64,000 nucleotides of DNA, from the NCBI GenBank assembly GCA_963580455.1, contig OY756958.1, forward strand, positions 16,132,501 to 16,196,500. The letters are read 5' to 3'. Origin of the DNA: Euonymus europaeus (taxonomy: Eukaryota > Streptophyta > Magnoliopsida > Celastrales > Celastraceae). How positions within the stretch are numbered: the stretch's first letter is position 1; the number at the start of each line of letters is the position of its first letter. Under the pieces are notes generated by a model. It was not told the origin of the DNA. It saw nothing but the letters and a program-made list of their open reading frames with translations, and made no database searches. Made by a program: the position numbers and the translations under genes. Below are positions 60,208 through 64,000 of this stretch, one piece after another.

Positions 60208-62792
60208 TTACGATTCCACACTTTCACTTGTAGCACCAATATTAATTTGAACACCATCACCATCATCACAAAATGATGTCAAGTCGATATCTTCATTATT
60301 CACGTCATCAATGATATTCTCATCTAAAATTCAATGAAAGAATAAAAAATCATAATCTTATAAATCAACCAACAATAAAATAAATGTTAATAACATTTTG
60401 TGATCTTACGATGTTGAGTGTTTGTCTCAATTGTCAAATCTGTTATATCATCATCATAAAGCATCCTCTGTAAATCATCATAGTCGATAAATGCATTATC
60501 CCCCTCATCATCAACAATCCAAAATTCAGTCTGATCAATGCATTCATAATCAACAGGATCATAAGATTTCTTTTTATATTTATCCCTACAAAGTACAAAG
60601 TACAAACGTATTCAATAACATAATCAATTAAAAATAAAATCTAAACATAACTATAGTCAAAGTCTCAAAGATAAGTTTTAAAGTATTACCTGTTTTTTAA
60701 ACGTAAATTATATTGCACAAAAACAAGATCATTGAGTCTTTGATGCTCCAATCTATTTCTTCTTTTGTGGTGCACATGTTCAAAGACACTCCAATTTCTC
60801 TCACACCCCGAAGATGCTGAAGTTTGTCCAAGAATCCGGATAGCTAGCCTTTGCAAATTAGGAGCGCTATGCCCAAAAGTCCTCCACCATTCATCTAAAA
60901 CATATCATGAAATGCATAACAAATTAATAAACAGAATAAATAGAATACAAAAAACACATGTTTAACATTACCTGGTTGCATATTCTTGCAAGTAGTGTAA
61001 GCTAACTCTCGCCCAAAACTCTCCAAACGATCCCGAAATAATTTTGTTTCATTTACAACAGTTGGCTGCATAGTATCAGGAAAATTGTTCTCTATGATAT
61101 CAAGAAGCCCTTTCATCACTCCAGGATTATTGCAAAAGTTGTCACTATCGTATTGGAAAGCCGGATTCAACCAATAAGCTGCAGCATGGACACGCTTTCT
61201 CAAGTGTTTGTCCCAACGATCCTTGATGATATCTGTATAAGGCTTATGCAATCTACTTTTCATCCTGAACAAATTTTGAATTCCTATTTCCACCCTATTA
61301 ATCCCATCATATATATATATCCAAGAGCGGGTCTTTCATCAGAATCAGCAATACGCAATAAGCGCATAATAGGACTAACAATTTGCACAACAACAAGAAC
61401 ATCATTCCAAAACTTATTATCAAGAATAATGTTCACAACCACTTTTCCTTTCTTATCTCTTGAATATCTAGAATCAAGAAAATCCTTGCTAGTCACTAAA
61501 GCTTGTAGATCATGTCGATGCTCATGAAGACTACTCAATGCTATAAAAGTAGTAGCAAAGCGAGTCGATGTTGGACGAATAATTTCCTTCCAACCCGCTC
61601 TTCTCCTCAACCAAGATAACAAGTATATATGATTGTACAAAAACTTTGTTATCTTGGATGCACGAGATGCAAGATGACTCACATACTCCAACTTATCAAA
61701 ATCTTTCAGAATCAAATTCAGACAATGACATGCACATGAAGACCACTCAATATTGATATATTTTTTACTAATCATCTTCCCAGCTGCAGCAAAATTAGAC
61801 CCATTGTCTGTCACCATATGAACAATATTGGAGTGGCCAATATATTCAACAACTTCATCAAACATGATAAACAAAGCATTTGCATCTTTAACAACGTCAG
61901 AAGCATCAACAGATTTTAAAAATATTGTTCCTCTTGGACAATAAACAAGGAAATTAATCAATGTGCGATGTCCTATAGCATCAGTCCAACCATCACCCAT
62001 TATTGTACACCCCGTATCTTCCCAAGTATTTCGTAAAGAATCAACAAACAATTGTACTTCCCTTTTCATATCTTTCAACAAAGTAACCCTCATAGCATGA
62101 TAACTAGGACCTTTATATCCAGGACCAATAGCAACTGAAGCATCCAAAGCAGATTGATAATAAACTGAGTTCAGTGCATTAAAAGGTATACATGCATCAT
62201 ACATCCATCTAGCCCAAGCCATATTTTCCCTATGCACAGCTTCTTTCGTAGATAAAGCACTACGTATGGAAGGTTGAGCTCCTGGGGTAGTACGTGGAGC
62301 AAAAGAAGCATTTGTCTTTCCTTTCCCGCGCTTATTAATTGAAATTACTCTTTTCTTAATAGGAGGATTTTCCTCTTGAGAATCTCCATATGGATTTTCC
62401 CTCTCGAACCTTTCCTCCGCGTCTAATTTTTTATCTACATGGGATTTCAAGTTTTCTTCCATATCATGTCTAACTTCATATGGAACTTTTGGACATCTAA
62501 CAACTTGTCCTTTTTTCCATGCAAGGTGTTGTTTCAATCTATTAATGCCCCCACCTCTAAATTGCTTTGAACAATACAAGCAAGTGTAAATTTTGGTACC
62601 TTTACTGTCAATCTCAAATTTGACATGGCCCCAAGCTGGATCTGTTTTTTGACGTGCCCCTCCCCCTCCTCCAGAATCAGCAGATGCAGTAGGAGGCTCA
62701 TTAACAGGGATTGAAGCAGCTGTACTTGGAGTTTGAACAGATTGAGCAATAACCGGAGTCGAAGCGGCTGTAGAATTATGCTCAGAAGACAT
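60208..62792 (-). pseudogene. hAT transposase (BED zinc finger, DUF659, hAT dimerisation domain), 4 exons, one 2-nt frameshift
   Basis: Minus-strand exons: 62792-60972, 60894-60690, 60585-60410, 60323-60208, all with GT/AG introns and compatible phases. The sum is 2,318 bp, two more than a multiple of three. The two extra bases lie in the (AT)6 run at 61309-61320, after codons for RPALGYIY; beyond it the homologous frame resumes at GINRVEIGIQNLF. Without them the frame would give about 771 residues. Domains: BED finger CLYCSKQFRGG...LKQHL (about 60-85); DUF659/RNase H-like core with MGDGWTD, VTDNGSNF and CACHCLNL; dimerisation domain with DEWWRTFGHSAP, ASSGCERNWS and FEHVHHKRRNRL; acidic C-terminus. 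It is dead as written, but otherwise complete. Confidence 0.92.
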
Positions 62793-63513
62793 GCTTCAAA
62801 GTTGAAATTCAATTATTGTGATGCTGTCAAATGATAAACAAAAGTCAGGTTTACACTTTACAGTTCATCGGTTCATCACTTCATCCACAATCCAGTTCAT
62901 AACTTCATAATCCAGTTCACAAAGCAAACTTGTAAAATCTAAAATGATAAATTATCTGTGTTGTCTATTGTCTGTGAGGCATTGTTTCTAACAGGTAGGT
63001 CAAACAAATGAAGCAAGTTTACTGTTTCTTTCAGATGCAAAAGTAATTCAGAATTTCAGATGGCCATGACGAGACAGTAAGAGATAGAAGCTGGTGTGGA
63101 GAACAGATCAATCAAGTTGTTGTCAGTCACTTGATTACAAAAAACCAATTGAAGAGCACGACCCACCTTATATAACAACAAGACCAAGGTAGTGAGGAAA
63201 TGAGGAGCTGGTGACTGATGATGACCGGTGAGGCGACGACGATGGAGGCGCGAGGTATGGAGCTGTGGCGCTGCGCGCGTCGAGTTCGAGTGGTCGACGA
63301 CGACGACTCGACCTCACCGCACGTCGTGCACGAGTGAATCAGTGAAACTGAAGATTGAAGATACGAAGAACGCAACCTCAGCTCAGAACTGACGGAAGCA
63401 GTGAGCCAGTGAAGAAGAAGAAGTGAAGACTGAAGACTGAAGAACGGCACGGGCACAGTGAGCAGATTAGGGTATTAGGGTTTTCAGAAAATTTTAATTT
63501 GGCATGAAAGTAT

Positions 63514-63574
63514 GAAACGACGTCGTTTCATGGAGTAAAATGAGACTCATTTTACTCCAAAACGGCGTCATTTC
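63514..63574. repeat. 61-bp near-perfect palindrome in the hAT subterminal region
   Basis: GGAGTAAAATGAG (63532-63544) and CTCATTTTACTCC (63546-63558) are exact reverse complements around one A. The outer arms GAAACGACGTCGTTT and AAACGGCGTCATTTC continue the pairing with two mismatches. ACGTCG-rich arms could form a strong hairpin. Confidence 0.88.
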
Positions 63575-63767
63575 AGGTTACTTAAGAACCGGCCGGTTCC
63601 CATGGACCGGCCGGTTCAAACGGTCAAACCGTGAACCGGCCGGTTCTCACAATATAGGCCGGTTCTTAAGTTGCCCGGTTTTGAGGGTGTGACCCGGACC
63701 GGATTAGTGCCCGGTGATCGGTTGGACCGGTCGAACCGGCCGGTCCGGTCCGGGTCTGAAAACCTTG

Positions 63768-64000
63768 TCCTCTACTGTGACTGGTCATGCCTGTGAGTTT
63801 ACTTATTGTGCCTGATTTTAGTTGGTCGTGCCATTTTTTGTGGTGGTGCATAAACTGTCACTGGTCGTGCCTGTGAGTTTACTTGTTTTGCCTTAGTTGG
63901 TTGTGCCACTTTTGTGGTTGTGCCACTTTTTATTTGGTCATGCATGTGAGTTTACCGGATTTGCATGATTTTGTTGTGGTCGTGCCACTTTTTAAATGGT
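63768..64000 (+). repeat. Degenerate GGTCGTGCC minisatellite, right of the hAT element
   Basis: Units such as GTGAGTTTACTTATTGTGCC, TGATTTTAGTTGGTCGTGCC and CACTGGTCGTGCCTGTGAG repeat to the window end, with a loose period of 60-70 bases. Confidence 0.75.

Larger units (their letters stand above)
59830..63767 (-). mobile_element. Nearly intact autonomous hAT transposon
   Basis: 3,938 bp with inverted ends CAAGGTTTTCAGAC(T/C)CGGACCGG. Flanks GCCTATAC (59822-59829) and TCCTCTAC (63768-63775) agree at 6 of 8 bases, consistent with an ageing 8-bp TSD. Subterminal (A/G)ACCGGCCGGTTC motifs crowd the right end (63590-63750); such motifs usually bind the transposase. A 61-bp palindrome lies at 63514-63574. 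The transposase gene is on the minus strand. Confidence 0.93.

Noticed and set aside
63666..63851. Minus-strand open frame overlapping the hAT right end
   Set aside because: It reads through the CCGG-rich terminal repeat and the minisatellite; no homology is visible.

Overview
The window is nuclear DNA of a flowering plant, most likely a eudicot. The signs are plant-type introns, a plant GT47 cell-wall glycosyltransferase, a plant aldo-keto reductase, and plant-specific transposon families (Tat- and Athila-like Ty3/gypsy elements, CACTA, hAT, Mutator-like elements, and LINEs with DUF4283 and zf-RVT domains). I cannot name the species from sequence alone. Most of the window is transposable-element DNA, much of it nested and decayed. 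Only two ordinary host genes look intact.

Layout. 1-5126: a dead L1-type LINE, running off the left edge, with its poly(A) end inserted in the 5' LTR of a large LTR element. 5127-15177: that element, about 10 kb and apparently non-autonomous, with a long LTR, a primer-binding site, a polypurine tract and a 6.2-kb non-coding interior of satellite-like arrays and stem-loops. 15178-18302: remnant of a CACTA (En/Spm) transposon. 20179-21723: intact single-exon GT47 exostosin-domain gene, MUR3/KATAMARI1-like. 22111-35041: a probable SINE split by a decayed 12.7-kb Tat-type gypsy element; the latter carries an antisense plant-mobile-domain (PMD) reading frame and is itself interrupted by a solo LTR with a perfect target-site duplication (TSD). 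35220-36207: a Pack-MULE-like element with ~120-bp inverted repeats around a possible LRR fragment.

36368-37443: a second PMD fragment next to the LTR, primer site and gag start of another gypsy element. 37460-43700: an Athila-like element on the minus strand, lacking RT and integrase and interrupted by a second solo LTR with a perfect TSD. 43701-44150: gypsy RT fragment. 45270-45620: degenerate tandem repeat. 46136: possible Helitron end. 46190-50270: decayed gypsy gag-pol. 50270-51593: minus-strand Copia gag with primer site and LTR. 51959-52212: 132-bp tandem duplication. 52606-53169: hAT MITE with a perfect 8-bp TSD. 54700-56020: Mutator-like transposase C-terminus joined to an OTU-like domain without its catalytic Cys.

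56510-58889 (minus): intact five-exon aldo-keto reductase gene with a TATA box. 59830-63767: a nearly intact autonomous hAT element, whose four-exon transposase is broken only by a 2-nt expansion of an AT run. Its ends match the MITE at 52606-53169, so mother element and miniature derivative lie in one window. The host genes show no sign of working together; they are islands between insertions.
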